From NCBI GenBank assembly GCA_963727235.1, contig CAVSFZ010000023.1, positions 4,582 through 68,581 of the forward strand: DNA of 64,000 nt, in the 5' to 3' direction. Positions 35,642 through 44,968 of the stretch are shown piece by piece (position 1 is the first letter of the stretch; each line of letters opens with the position of its first letter). The stretch is from CAVPTL01 sp963727235. Its GTDB lineage: Bacteria > Actinomycetota > Thermoleophilia > Gaiellales > JAICJC01. A model generated the notes under the pieces. That model ran no database searches. It saw only the letters and a list, made by a program, of their open reading frames with translations, and was not told the origin of the DNA. Made by a program: the position numbers and the translations under genes.

Positions 35642-37459
35642 GTGTCCGTTTCGCACACATCCGCAGATGCCGCGGAGGCGGCCGTGCCGATCGCGCCACA
35701 GCGCGGCGTCGACAGCCGCTATCTCCACCAGATCATCAACACGGTGTCGTCGACGCTCGACCTCGACCGGGTGCTGCGGGCAATCGTCGAGGTGATCACC
35801 GACGCGATCGACTGCCACGCCTGCTTCATCTACTTCGTCGACCCCGACGACGGCTCGCTCACGCTGCGATCGGTGTCCGAGCCCTACGGCAGCCTGGTCG
35901 GCAGGCTCCGCTTCGAGCACGGCGAGGGTCTGGCCGGATGGGTGGCGGTCAACAACCAGCCGGTGTTCCTCGACGACAACGCGCTGGCCGACCCGCGCGT
36001 GAAGATCGTGCCGGAAGCCGAGGAAGAGGACTACCAGTCGCTGGTCGCGGTGCCGCTGAACGACAAGTCGGGCACCGTCATCGGCGTGATCGCGCTGCAC
36101 GCCGAGGCGCCCCGGGAGTTCACCCAGGCCGACTCAGACTTCCTGATGCATTCGGCCACCCTGGTGGCCGGTGCGATCGAGAACGCGCGGCTGTACCAGG
36201 ACACCCGCCGCCGGCTGGCGTTGGTGGAGGGCCTGGCCGACCTGGCCCGGGCGGTTGCCGACGCGGCCCGCCTGGACGACCTGCTGCCGGCCGTGGCCAA
36301 GCGCGCACACCGGCTGCTGACCGTCGACGCCTGCCAGCTGTATGTGGTCGATCCCGCCGGGGGAAGCGAGCTCTTGTGCAGCGCCTGGCCGCCCGAGGCC
36401 GGTCCGCCGACGCCGATCACCGCTCAGGAGATGGGGGTCGAGATCGCCCGCCGCACCCCCGGCAGCGGACGCCTGGCTGCTCGCCTGTGGGATCGCGACT
36501 CGCAGGGATCGGCGGCGGTGCTGTCGCTGGTGGCCGCCGATGAGCTGGTGGGATTCCTCGCCCTGCGGATTCCCGAGGGCCGCCGGATGGACGCCGAGGA
36601 GCGCGAGATCGCGGCTTCGATCGCCGGGCAGACGGCCGTTGCCATCAAGAAGGTCGAGCTGATCGACCGGCTCACGGAGCGAAACGCGATCAAGGACCTG
36701 CTCGAGGATCTGGCGCACGCCACCGCCACCCCGGAGGAGCTCGGCGCCCGCGCCCGGGCGCTGGGCACGGATCTCGACCGGCCGCATCTGGTGATGCAGG
36801 CCGTGCCCCGTCCGGGGACGGCCTCACGGACGTGGGACGAAGTCGCAACGGCGTTGGAGAGCACCGCCACCCGCTCGTTCCCCGGCTCGCTGTTCGACCG
36901 CCGCGACGCCGCTCTGCGCGGACTGATCCGACTCGACGCCGGCGGCGAGAAGGCCGCCGTGGCGAAGCTGCGCGAGCTGCACGCCACCCTCAACGCCCGC
37001 CACCCGCTCGCAATCGGGCTGTCGCAGCGCTGCGAAGGGGCGGCCAGCTTCCGCACCGGATTCGAAGAGGCCGAGCAGGCCGTGGCCGCAGCCGCGATCG
37101 TCAGTCCCGAGCCAAGCGTGGTCGGCTTCGACGACCTGGGCGCCTACAAGTACCTGCTGCGGGTGGGCCAGGACGGCCGGGTGCGCGACCCCCGCGGCGA
37201 CGCTTTGAAGGTGCTGGTCGAGTACGACCGGCGGCACCGGTCACAGCTTTTGTCGACCCTGGAGGAGTACCTCAAGCGCCGCGGAAACATCGCAGCGGCG
37301 GCCCAGACGCTGTACGTGCACCCCAACACCCTGCGGCAGCGCCTGCGGCGAATTCAGGATCTCACCGGGCTGGACGTCGCCAACGAAGATTGGCTCATGA
37401 TCGAGATCGAGCTGAAGCTGCTGCGGCTCGAGCACACGCTGGGCCGACCAAGCTCGTGA
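35642..37459 (+). CDS. GAF-GAF-PucR-type transcriptional regulator
   Basis: GTG 35642 gives 605 residues; GTG 35684 is possible. The first GAF domain is at about 20-185 ('DAIDCHACFIYFVDPDDGSL', 'GEGLAGWVAVNNQPVFLDDN'). A second follows at about 195-345. A CdaR/PucR middle region leads to the C-terminal HTH ('LLSTLEEYLKRRGNIAAAAQ', 'LYVHPNTLRQRLRRIQDL'). PucR/CdaR regulators control purine, sugar-diacid or amino-acid catabolism. It stands just upstream of and in line with the soxDAGB-fhs-fchA operon, the most likely target. Confidence 0.87.
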   Translation: MSVSHTSADAAEAAVPIAPQRGVDSRYLHQIINTVSSTLDLDRVLRAIVEVITDAIDCHACFIYFVDPDDGSLTLRSVSEPYGSLVGRLRFEHGEGLAGWVAVNNQPVFLDDNALADPRVKIVPEAEEEDYQSLVAVPLNDKSGTVIGVIALHAEAPREFTQADSDFLMHSATLVAGAIENARLYQDTRRRLALVEGLADLARAVADAARLDDLLPAVAKRAHRLLTVDACQLYVVDPAGGSELLCSAWPPEAGPPTPITAQEMGVEIARRTPGSGRLAARLWDRDSQGSAAVLSLVAADELVGFLALRIPEGRRMDAEEREIAASIAGQTAVAIKKVELIDRLTERNAIKDLLEDLAHATATPEELGARARALGTDLDRPHLVMQAVPRPGTASRTWDEVATALESTATRSFPGSLFDRRDAALRGLIRLDAGGEKAAVAKLRELHATLNARHPLAIGLSQRCEGAASFRTGFEEAEQAVAAAAIVSPEPSVVGFDDLGAYKYLLRVGQDGRVRDPRGDALKVLVEYDRRHRSQLLSTLEEYLKRRGNIAAAAQTLYVHPNTLRQRLRRIQDLTGLDVANEDWLMIEIELKLLRLEHTLGRPSS

Positions 37460-37683
37460 TGTGACCAGACGGTGGAGGACCGCACACATGGGTGCAATGA
37501 ATTGTTCTCGCCCTGGCACTGACCGCAGGGGCCTATCTGCCTTAGGATCTGAGCTGGTCCCGGGAAAGGATGCCGCTGTGCGCCGTGTGTGTGGTTTTCT
37601 CTATAAGCGAATCAGGCCACACGTGCCACAACCGCTCATGCTGACCCGAATCGTCTGAACCTGAAGGGATCTGCTGACCCGCG
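37460..37683 (+). other. 224-bp untranslated region before the sox operon
   Basis: No gene is supported here. TGTGG (37590-37594) and CCACA (37617-37621) can pair, and the region around 37556-37640 could fold further. I did not match it to a glycine, THF or cobalamin riboswitch consensus. It may contain the promoter and operator for the sox operon. Confidence 0.4.
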
Positions 37684-37947
37684 ATGAGTTTTCTCTTAGC
37701 TTGCCCCAACTGCGGCCGCCGGCCGGTCGACGAGTTCTCCTACGGAGGCGAAATCACCTTCCGGCCGGACTCCTCTGAAGACGAGCATGCGCTCTTCAGC
37801 TACCTGTACTTCCGCCGCAACACCGCCGGCGAGCAGACCGAGTGGTGGTTTCACTCCTCCGGGTGCCGCGAGTGGTTCCAGGCGCGCCGCATCACCTCTG
37901 ACAACACGGTGATCGAAACCGCCAAGCCGGGAGCGCTCAGTGCCTAA
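37684..37947 (+). CDS. soxD: Sarcosine oxidase delta subunit (SoxD/MgdB-type)
   Basis: The 87-residue protein has the zinc ligand set of the delta subunit: Cys7 and Cys10 (ACPNCG), His57 and Cys61 (HSSGC). Residues such as 'PVDEFSYGGE' and 'LYFRRNTAGEQTEWWFHSSG' are typical. It is a structural subunit of the heterotetramer. It overlaps soxA by 8 nt. The gene order is D-A-G-B, unlike the familiar soxBDAG order. Confidence 0.92.
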   Translation: MSFLLACPNCGRRPVDEFSYGGEITFRPDSSEDEHALFSYLYFRRNTAGEQTEWWFHSSGCREWFQARRITSDNTVIETAKPGALSA

Positions 37948-40666
37948 CCCCCGTTTGCTGGAACACAACGGCGAGCTGATCGACCGCTCGCGCGAGATCG
38001 CGTTTTCGTGGCAGGGTGAGCCGTACACCGGCTATGCGGGCGACACGGTCGCCTCGGCGCTGTACGCCGCAGGTGTGCGGGTGTTCTCCCGCTCGTTCAA
38101 GTACCACCGCCCGCGCGGCCTGCTGTGCTGCAGCGGCCAATGCCCCAACTGCCTGGTGCAGGTGGATGGGGTGCCCACGGTGCGGGCCTGCATGACGCCG
38201 ATCCGGGGCGGGATGCAGGTGCAGCACATCAACGCCTGGCCTTCGCTCGAGCGAGACGCGCTGCACGCATTGACCAAGGTCACCCCCGGTTTCGGCATGC
38301 AGGTCGGCTTCTACTACAAGACCTTCATCCGGCCACGGTGGGCGTGGAAGTACTACGAGAAGTTTCTCCGCACCGCCGCCGGCCTGGGCAAGCTCGACCC
38401 CGAGCATCGCCGCACCCGCCGGTTCGAGAAGGTGCACCGGCACGTGGACGTCCTGGTGATCGGCGGAGGCCCCGCCGGCCTCGAAGCCGCCATCGCCGCT
38501 GCCGGCGAAGGCCGCGATGTGGCGCTGGTGGACGAAGGCCTGGCTCTGGGCGGGCACCTCGCCTACTCCGGCCACAAGGCCGCCACGGCGGCTCAGGAAC
38601 TGGCCGATCGCGCCCGGGATCTGGGCGTCCACATCCTCCAGCCGGCCTACGCCGGAGGCATGTACGAAGGCAACCTCGTGCCCGTCTACCAGGGCGACAC
38701 GATGCACCGCTTCCGCGCCGAGGAAGTGGTGCTGGCCAGCGGCACCATCGAGCAGCCGCTGGTGTTCGCCGGCAACGATCGGCCGGGCGTGATGCTGGGA
38801 AGCGCCGCCCGCCGCCTCGTGAACCAGTTCCGGATCCCGCCCGGCGAACAGGCGGTGGTGGTGTGCGCCGACGATGCCGGCATCGACGCCGCGCTGGATC
38901 TGGCTCACGCCGGGATGGTCGTCACGGCGGTGGCCGATACCCGCGCGGGCGCGCGCGATGAGCGCCTCGCCCAGGCCGGGATCGAGCATCTCACCGGGTT
39001 TGCGCCGGTGCGCACCAAAGGTCGCAAGTCGGTCACCGGCGTCGAGGTGGCCCGCGGCTCGGAGACGCGCAGCCTGAGCGGCGACGTGGTGCTGATGTCC
39101 GGAGGCCAGGTCGGCCAGCTGGGCTTCCTCACCCAGGCCGGCGGCACCATCCGGTACGACCGCGAGCAGCGGGTGTACGTCCCCGACCACGTCCCCAACG
39201 GCGTGCGCGTGGCGGTTGAGCCGGTGGGCTCGAGCGAAGCCATCCCGGCCAAGTGCGCAGACGCATCCGGCAAGCAGTTCGTGTGTTACTGCGAGGACGT
39301 GACCACCAAGGACGTGCACCAGTCGATCGAGGAAGGTTTCGCGTCGCTGGAGCTCAGCAAGCGCTACACCACCGTCACCATGGGCCCCTGTCAGGGACGC
39401 ATGTGCCACCGCAACTCGGGCCTGCTGATCGCCTCCGAGCTGGGGATCGATCCCGACGGCCAGCAGGCCGGTGTGACCACCGCCCGGCCGCCGCATCACC
39501 CGACCAGCTTCTCGCTGCTGGCCGGGCGCGGCTATGAGCCGGTCAAGCGCACCACCATGCACCACTGGCACGAGGAGCACGGCGGCCGGATGCTGTGGGC
39601 CGGCGACTGGAAGCGGCCCTACGACTACGGCTCACCGGACGACGAGACCGCGGCGGTGCACGACTCGCTGGGCCTGATCGACGTGTCCACCCTGGGCAAG
39701 CTGATCGTCCGCGGGCCCGATGCTGCCGAGTTCCTGGAACGGCTCTACCCCAACCGGTTCGGCGACATGAAGCTGGCTCGGGTGCGATACGCGGTGGTCT
39801 GCGGCGACGACGGCTCGATCATCGACGACGGCACCGTTGCCCGCCTGTCGGACACCGAGTACTACGTCACCACCACCTCGTCGGGAGCCGGCGGGATGGA
39901 GCAGTGGTTCACATGGTGGAACGCCGTGTGGAACATGGACGTGCAGGTGATCAACGTCACCAGCGCGATCGCTGCGGTCAACGTGGCCGGGCCCAACGCC
40001 CGCACCGCGCTGGGCAAGCTGACCCAGTTCGACCTCTCCAACGAGGCCTTCCCGTACCTGGGAGCCGGCCATGCCACCATCGCCGGAGTCCCCGGACTGG
40101 TGCTGCGGATCGGCTTCGTCGGTGAGCTCGGATACGAGATTCACTATCCCAGCGCTGCCGGCGAGTACCTGTGGGAACAGCTGATGGAGGCTGGTGCCGA
40201 GTTCTCGGTGAAGCCGTTCGGGCTCGAGCCCCAGCGCGTGCTGCGGCTGGAGAAGATGCACGTGATCGTCGGCCAGGACACCAACGCCGAGTCCAGCCCG
40301 CTGGAGGCGGCGATGCCGTGGATCGTGAAGCTGGACAAGGAGTCACCCTGGATCGGCCGCTACGCGCTGGAGTACTTCAAGCGCCGCGGAGACCGGTTCG
40401 CGCTGATCGGATTCACCGTCGACAACGGCAAGACCCCGGTCGAGGGAACCCAGGTGATCGGGCCGAACGGCCGGCCGATCGGCCGCATCACCAGCTCCCG
40501 CTTCTCCAAACGGCTGGGCAAGGCGATCGGAATCGCCTGGGTGCCGATCGACTTCGCCGAGGAGGGCAACGCGATCACCATCTCGGATCCCTCCGGGGCC
40601 AAGATCCCCGCGACCGTGACGCACAAAGCGTTCTACGACCCCGACGGAGAGAAGCTGCGCTCATGA
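37940..40666 (+). CDS. soxA: Sarcosine oxidase alpha subunit (SoxA/MgdC-type)
   Basis: The 908-residue protein has, in order, an N-terminal ferredoxin-like domain (about 10-100, Cys63/64/68/71 in CCSGQCPNC), an NAD(P)-binding domain (GGGPAG at 175-180), a cysteine-rich segment CYCEDV (449-454) with CQGRMC (484-489), and a C-terminal GcvT-like folate domain (about 530-908, 'SLGLIDVSTLGKLIV', 'IGFVGELGYEIHYPSA'). The alpha subunit oxidises the imine product with THF to give methylene-THF. The same architecture serves sarcosine oxidase and N-methylglutamate dehydrogenase, so the substrate is open. Confidence 0.93.
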   Translation: MPNPRLLEHNGELIDRSREIAFSWQGEPYTGYAGDTVASALYAAGVRVFSRSFKYHRPRGLLCCSGQCPNCLVQVDGVPTVRACMTPIRGGMQVQHINAWPSLERDALHALTKVTPGFGMQVGFYYKTFIRPRWAWKYYEKFLRTAAGLGKLDPEHRRTRRFEKVHRHVDVLVIGGGPAGLEAAIAAAGEGRDVALVDEGLALGGHLAYSGHKAATAAQELADRARDLGVHILQPAYAGGMYEGNLVPVYQGDTMHRFRAEEVVLASGTIEQPLVFAGNDRPGVMLGSAARRLVNQFRIPPGEQAVVVCADDAGIDAALDLAHAGMVVTAVADTRAGARDERLAQAGIEHLTGFAPVRTKGRKSVTGVEVARGSETRSLSGDVVLMSGGQVGQLGFLTQAGGTIRYDREQRVYVPDHVPNGVRVAVEPVGSSEAIPAKCADASGKQFVCYCEDVTTKDVHQSIEEGFASLELSKRYTTVTMGPCQGRMCHRNSGLLIASELGIDPDGQQAGVTTARPPHHPTSFSLLAGRGYEPVKRTTMHHWHEEHGGRMLWAGDWKRPYDYGSPDDETAAVHDSLGLIDVSTLGKLIVRGPDAAEFLERLYPNRFGDMKLARVRYAVVCGDDGSIIDDGTVARLSDTEYYVTTTSSGAGGMEQWFTWWNAVWNMDVQVINVTSAIAAVNVAGPNARTALGKLTQFDLSNEAFPYLGAGHATIAGVPGLVLRIGFVGELGYEIHYPSAAGEYLWEQLMEAGAEFSVKPFGLEPQRVLRLEKMHVIVGQDTNAESSPLEAAMPWIVKLDKESPWIGRYALEYFKRRGDRFALIGFTVDNGKTPVEGTQVIGPNGRPIGRITSSRFSKRLGKAIGIAWVPIDFAEEGNAITISDPSGAKIPATVTHKAFYDPDGEKLRS

Positions 40667-41340
40667 CGGTTACCGACCCCTACGCATTCCTGTCGCCGGC
40701 CGCCGTGGCACCGTCGGGATCGCATACACCCAGCCTGCGCACGCCCATGGAGCGGGCGCACATCAACGCCGGAGCGGCGCTCACCGACCACCAGGGCTGG
40801 CGGATCGCCACGTATCCGGCCGAGTCGGCCGAGCTGTGGATCGCCGATCGCTCGCATCTCGGCAAGCTCGACCTGCGCGGCACTGCCGAGCAGCTGGACA
40901 CGCTCACCGGCGGGCTCGAGCCCGGCCACGCCCGTGACGACGGAGGCGTGTGGACGCTGCGGCTGACCGCGACCCACGGATACGTGATCTGCGGATTCGA
41001 CCGTGTGGCCGAGCTGCGGGAGCGAATCGGAGCGGCCGGAATCGACATCACCTGCGCCATGGCGGCGGTCGAGATCGGCGGGGAGCAGTGGCGCGAGGTG
41101 TTCATGCGCTCGTCCGGCTCGGACGTGCGCGCGAGCAGGTTCCCACACAACCGCTGCGTCGCCGGATCGGTGATGCGCTGCCCGGCGCTGATCCTGAATG
41201 CCGGTGACCGGGTGTTGATGCTGATCGGGTGGGAGTTCGGCGAGTACTTCTGGGAGGCCATCCTGGACGCCGGAGTCAACCTCGGCATCACCCCCATCAA
41301 CCCACTTGGCAACCCGACCCAGCAGGAGGAGCAGGCATGA
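40663..41340 (+). CDS. soxG: Sarcosine oxidase gamma subunit (SoxG/MgdD-type)
   Basis: The 225-residue protein is weakly GcvT-like and has no catalytic site of its own. 'GIDITCAMAAVEIGGEQWRE' and 'RFPHNRCVAGSVMRC' resemble gamma-subunit segments. ATG 40663 overlaps the soxA stop (ATGA) and the gene ends in another ATGA overlap with soxB. The chain of overlaps supports translation in fixed proportion. Confidence 0.85.
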   Translation: MTVTDPYAFLSPAAVAPSGSHTPSLRTPMERAHINAGAALTDHQGWRIATYPAESAELWIADRSHLGKLDLRGTAEQLDTLTGGLEPGHARDDGGVWTLRLTATHGYVICGFDRVAELRERIGAAGIDITCAMAAVEIGGEQWREVFMRSSGSDVRASRFPHNRCVAGSVMRCPALILNAGDRVLMLIGWEFGEYFWEAILDAGVNLGITPINPLGNPTQQEEQA

Positions 41341-42548
41341 TCGGGCTGCTCAAGAAGCACCGGTTCTTCAAGGCACACGAGCTCAAGTCGTCCTACGACG
41401 TGATCATCATCGGCGCCGGCGCGCACGGCCTCGCCACCGCCTACTACCTGGCCAAGAACCACGGCGTCAAGAACATCGCCGTGCTGGACAAGTCGTACAT
41501 GGGCGCGGGTGGATCGGGCCGCAACACCACCATCATCCGCTCCAACTACCTCACACCCGAGGGGGCGCTGTTCTACGAGGCCAGCGTGAAGCTGTACGAG
41601 AACCTGTCCAAGGAACTCAACTTCAACACCATGTTCTCCCAGCACGGCCACCTGACACTGGCGCACTCCGACCGCTCGGTCAACACCATGATGGAGCGGG
41701 CCGAGGTCAACCGGCTGGTGGGCGTCGACTCGCGGGTCGTGTATCCGGACGAGATCAAGGAGCTGTGCCCGCAGCTGGACACCACCGAGCACCCCACGTT
41801 CCCGATCCTGGCCGCGCTCTACCACCCGCCCGGCGGCATCATCCGCCACGACGCGGTGGTGTGGGGCTACGGTAAGGAGTCGGTGCGGATGGGCGTCGAG
41901 ATCCACCCCTACACCGAGGTCACCGCCATCAACACCGCGGGCGGCAAAGTCACCGGGGTGGAGACCAATCGCGGCACCATCAACGCGGGCACGGTGATCT
42001 CGTGCACCGCAGGGTGGAGCAGCGGCATCTGCGACATGGTCAACATCCCGCTGCCGCTCACCACGCACATCCTCCAGGCCTGCGTGACCGAGCCGGTCAA
42101 ACCGCTGCTGGACAAGATCATCGTCTCCGGCACGCTGCACATCTACATCAGCCAGTCTGACCGCGGAGAGTTCGTGATGGGCTCGGAGATCGAGCCGTAC
42201 TCGGGATACTCCACCAAGGGCACGTTCCGATTCATCGAGGATCTGGCGATGCACATGATCGAGCTCTTGCCGATGCTCGGCGAAGCCCGCATCCTGCGCC
42301 AGTGGACGGGGCTGTGCGACGTCTCGCCCGACTACTCGCCGATCATGGGCGAGACCGAGGTGGACGGGTTCGTGGTCGACGCCGGCTGGGGCACGTACGG
42401 CTTCAAGGCCTCGCCGATCGTGGGCCACACCATCGCCGAGCTGGTTGCGTCGAAGAAGACGCCGCAGCTGATCGAGCCGTTCAAGCTGTCGCGGTTCTAC
42501 GAGGACCGGCTGGTTTCTGAGCGCGGCGCCGCCGCGGTTTCACACTAG
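41337..42548 (+). CDS. soxB: Sarcosine oxidase beta subunit (SoxB/MgdA-type)
   Basis: The 403-residue DAO-fold subunit has the FAD-binding motif GAGAHG (26-31), 'LDKSYMGAGGSGRNTTIIRS', and a C-terminal 'VVDAGWGTYGFKASPIVGH'. It holds the amine-oxidising site and the FMN/FAD interface with alpha. Within the heterotetramer it demethylates sarcosine or, in MgdA, N-methylglutamate. It differs from the stand-alone homologue at 24982-26286, so the genome has at least two SoxB-type proteins. Confidence 0.92.
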   Translation: MIGLLKKHRFFKAHELKSSYDVIIIGAGAHGLATAYYLAKNHGVKNIAVLDKSYMGAGGSGRNTTIIRSNYLTPEGALFYEASVKLYENLSKELNFNTMFSQHGHLTLAHSDRSVNTMMERAEVNRLVGVDSRVVYPDEIKELCPQLDTTEHPTFPILAALYHPPGGIIRHDAVVWGYGKESVRMGVEIHPYTEVTAINTAGGKVTGVETNRGTINAGTVISCTAGWSSGICDMVNIPLPLTTHILQACVTEPVKPLLDKIIVSGTLHIYISQSDRGEFVMGSEIEPYSGYSTKGTFRFIEDLAMHMIELLPMLGEARILRQWTGLCDVSPDYSPIMGETEVDGFVVDAGWGTYGFKASPIVGHTIAELVASKKTPQLIEPFKLSRFYEDRLVSERGAAAVSH

Positions 42549-42571
42549 ATTCGAACCAAGGGAGCACTTCG

Positions 42572-44245
42572 TTGAAGTCAAGCCTCGAGATTGCGCAGGA
42601 AGCGGTCCTCCGACCGATCATGGATGTCGCCCTGGAGATGGGGCTCGAGGAAGACGAGGTCGATCTCTACGGCAAGTACAAGGCCAAGGTCAGCCTGAGC
42701 GCGATCGATCGGCTGCAGGACGCTCCCGACGCAAAGATCGTGTGCGTCTCGGCGATCACGCCGACCAAGGCGGGCGAGGGCAAGACGACCACCTCGGTGT
42801 CGCTCACCCAGGGCCTGGGCGCGATCGGCAAGAAGCCGGTGCTGTGCCTGCGCGAGCCGTCGCTGGGGCCGATCTTCGGCATCAAGGGCGGCGCCGCCGG
42901 CGGCGGGCTCACCCAGGTCGTGCCGATGGAGGATCTCAACCTGCACTTCACCGGCGACTTCCACGCCGTGGCCGCAGCCAACAACATGCTGGCCGCGTTC
43001 GTTGATCGCCACATCTTCTACGGCAACGAGTGCCGGATCGCGCCGCACGGCGTGTCCTGGCGGCGAGCGGTCGACATGAACGACCGCAACCTGCGAAACA
43101 TCGTCACCGGCCTGGGCGGCCCCACCCATGGGATCCCCCGCGAAACCGGCTTCGACATCGTCGCCGCCTCCGAGATCATGGCGATCATGGGCATGGCCAC
43201 CTCGCTGCAGGATCTGCGACGGCGGGTGGGTGCGATCACCGTCGGGTACAACGTCGACGGGGCACCGGTCACAGCCGAGCAGATGGGCTGCGCGGGCGCG
43301 ATGACGGTGCTGCTCAAGGATGCGCTCAAGCCCAACCTGATTCAGACGCTGGAGGGCCAGCCGTGCTTCATGCACATCGGCCCGTTCGGGAACATCGCCC
43401 ACGGCAACAGCTCGGTGATCGCCGACCTGGCCGGTAGGAAGCTGGGTGACTACCTGATCACCGAGGCCGGCTTCGGCTCGGATCTGGGCATGGAGAAGTT
43501 CATGGACATCGTCTGCCGGGCGGGCGGGTTCGGCCCCAATGCTGTGGTGATCGTGGCCACGGCCAAGGCGCTCAAGCACCACGCCGGCATGACCGACCAG
43601 AACGCCTCGGCCGCAGACAACCTGAAGGCGATCGAGGAGGGCTCCAAGAACTTGGAGCGCCATATCCTCAACGCCAAGGAGTTCGGCGTCCCGTGCGTGG
43701 TCGCAGCCAACCGTTTCCCCGGCGACACCGACGACGAGGTGGCGCTGGTGCAGAAGCTGGGCCTGGAGTACGGCGCCCATGCCGCGGTGCTGAACGAGGG
43801 CTTCACCAAAGGTGGAGCGGGTGCCGCCGAGATGGCCGAGGCCGTGGCCGACGCCGCCGATCAGCCCAACTCGTTCAACTTCATGTACGAGGACTCGGAT
43901 CCGATCGACCAGAAGATCGAGAAGATCGCCAAGCGCATCTACCGAGCCGACGGGGTCGACTTCCTTCCGGCTGCGCGGCAGAAGATCGAGCAGTTCACCC
44001 GCGACGGACTCACGGGGCTCTCGATCTGCATGGCCAAGACCCACCTCTCGCTGTCCGCCGATGCCGCGCTGGCGAATGCACCCACGGGGTATCGGATTCC
44101 GGTGCGCGACATCCGGCCCTACACCGGCGCCGGGTTCCTGACGGCGCTGTGCGGCGACATCATGCAGATGCCCGGCCTGGGGGTGTCCCCGGCCGGCTTC
44201 AACGTCGACATCGATGAGAATGGAAAAACAGTCGGACTCTTCTAG
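42572..44245 (+). CDS. fhs: Formate-tetrahydrofolate ligase
   Basis: The 557-residue enzyme makes 10-formyl-THF from formate, THF and ATP, or runs in reverse to make ATP. The nucleotide site is TPTKAGEGKTT (63-73); other family strings are 'LREPSLGPIFGIKGGAAGGG', 'NLHFTGDFHAVAAANNMLAA' and 'GMEKFMDIVCR'. The start is TTG 42572, with GGGAG 7 nt upstream. It is 23 nt after soxB, so C1 units from demethylation could leave as formate or enter purines. Confidence 0.96.
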   Translation: MKSSLEIAQEAVLRPIMDVALEMGLEEDEVDLYGKYKAKVSLSAIDRLQDAPDAKIVCVSAITPTKAGEGKTTTSVSLTQGLGAIGKKPVLCLREPSLGPIFGIKGGAAGGGLTQVVPMEDLNLHFTGDFHAVAAANNMLAAFVDRHIFYGNECRIAPHGVSWRRAVDMNDRNLRNIVTGLGGPTHGIPRETGFDIVAASEIMAIMGMATSLQDLRRRVGAITVGYNVDGAPVTAEQMGCAGAMTVLLKDALKPNLIQTLEGQPCFMHIGPFGNIAHGNSSVIADLAGRKLGDYLITEAGFGSDLGMEKFMDIVCRAGGFGPNAVVIVATAKALKHHAGMTDQNASAADNLKAIEEGSKNLERHILNAKEFGVPCVVAANRFPGDTDDEVALVQKLGLEYGAHAAVLNEGFTKGGAGAAEMAEAVADAADQPNSFNFMYEDSDPIDQKIEKIAKRIYRADGVDFLPAARQKIEQFTRDGLTGLSICMAKTHLSLSADAALANAPTGYRIPVRDIRPYTGAGFLTALCGDIMQMPGLGVSPAGFNVDIDENGKTVGLF

Positions 44246-44837
44246 CAGCGACGATCCCTACCTGTCCTCGACCGTCGAGGAGTTCCTCGATTCGCTGGCC
44301 GGTCGCACCCCCGCCCCAGGCGGGGGTGGAGCGGCTGCTGTGACCTGTGCGATGGCCGCCGCGTTGGTTGAGATGGCGACCTCGTTCGGGTCGGCCCGCG
44401 GCCTGGAGCGCACGCACGAGCGCGCGCATCAGCTGCGGCTGACGGTGCAGCAGCTGGCCCACGCCGACGGCGAGGCCTACGGCGCGGTGATCGCGGCGTT
44501 ACGCCTGCCGCTCGGCGAAGACCGCCAGCACCAGCTCGACGCCGCGGTGGCGGGGGCGATCGCATCGCCGATGGCGATACTCGAGATCGCGTCCGAGGTG
44601 GCCACGCTGGCCGCTGACGTGGCCGAGACCGGTAACCGCAACCTGGAGGGCGATGCGCTCACCGGCGCGCTGCTCGCCGAGGCCGCATCGCGCTCAGCCG
44701 CGACCCTCGCCCAGCTGAACGTGACCATGCTCTCGCGCCACGCCATGATCGACGCCCACCTCGAGGATCTCCGACCCGCACTGGCCCGCGCCACCCGCGC
44801 TCGCGAGCGCGCGGTCAGCGCCTACGCAGCCATGTGA
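44214..44837 (+). CDS. fchA: Methenyl-THF cyclohydrolase FchA (cyclodeaminase family)
   Basis: The 207-residue all-helical protein matches the FTCD cyclodeaminase/FchA family: 'TVEEFLDSLAGRTPAPGGGG', 'CAMAAALVEMATSF', 'ASEVATLAADVAETGNRNLE' and 'DALTGALLAEAA'. It hydrolyses 5,10-methenyl-THF to 10-formyl-THF. The start lies inside fhs (ATG 44214 or 44220), an overlap of about 30 bp. The stop TGA (44835-44837) is within palindrome copy 6. FolD is not in the window. Confidence 0.9.
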   Translation: MRMEKQSDSSSSDDPYLSSTVEEFLDSLAGRTPAPGGGGAAAVTCAMAAALVEMATSFGSARGLERTHERAHQLRLTVQQLAHADGEAYGAVIAALRLPLGEDRQHQLDAAVAGAIASPMAILEIASEVATLAADVAETGNRNLEGDALTGALLAEAASRSAATLAQLNVTMLSRHAMIDAHLEDLRPALARATRARERAVSAYAAM

Positions 44838-44866
44838 ATAAAAGGTGCCTGGCACCTTTTATTCAC
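44834..44866. repeat. Palindromic repeat, copy 6 (AA variant)
   Basis: This perfect 33-bp palindrome has arm GTGAATAAAAGGTGCC, centre T, and the complementary arm. It supplies the TGA stop of fchA and may separate the sox-fhs-fchA unit from purD. Confidence 0.95.
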
Positions 44867-44891
44867 ACCCCCCTCCAACGCGGTGCCGCCC

Positions 44892-44924
44892 GGTGAATAA
44901 CGGTGCCTGGCACCGTTATTCACC
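44892..44924. repeat. Palindromic repeat, copy 7 (C variant)
   Basis: This perfect 33-bp palindrome has arm GGTGAATAACGGTGCC, centre T, and the complementary arm. It lies 25 bp after copy 6 and 44 bp before purD. Two different stem variants stand side by side here, as at 24908/24953 and 56832/56903. Confidence 0.95.
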
Positions 44925-44968
44925 ATCACGGCGTCGCCCACATGGGGCGTCGATGTAGACTCGCAGCC

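Noticed and set aside
37460..37683. A glycine or THF riboswitch before the sox operon
   Set aside because: I looked for the conserved cores and could not match them; only a weak stem is visible.
37937..39580. A 547-residue minus-strand frame antisense to soxA
   Set aside because: It is a GC-skew shadow of a clear soxA; its composition is His/Gly/Arg-rich without motifs.
40680..42428. A 582-residue open frame on the minus strand, antisense to soxG and soxB
   Set aside because: The + strand genes match known families along their length and overlap neatly; the antisense frame is a by-product of high GC third positions and has no recognisable domain.
42578..44044. A 488-residue minus-strand frame antisense to fhs
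   Set aside because: fhs is unambiguous on the + strand; the shadow shows no family features.
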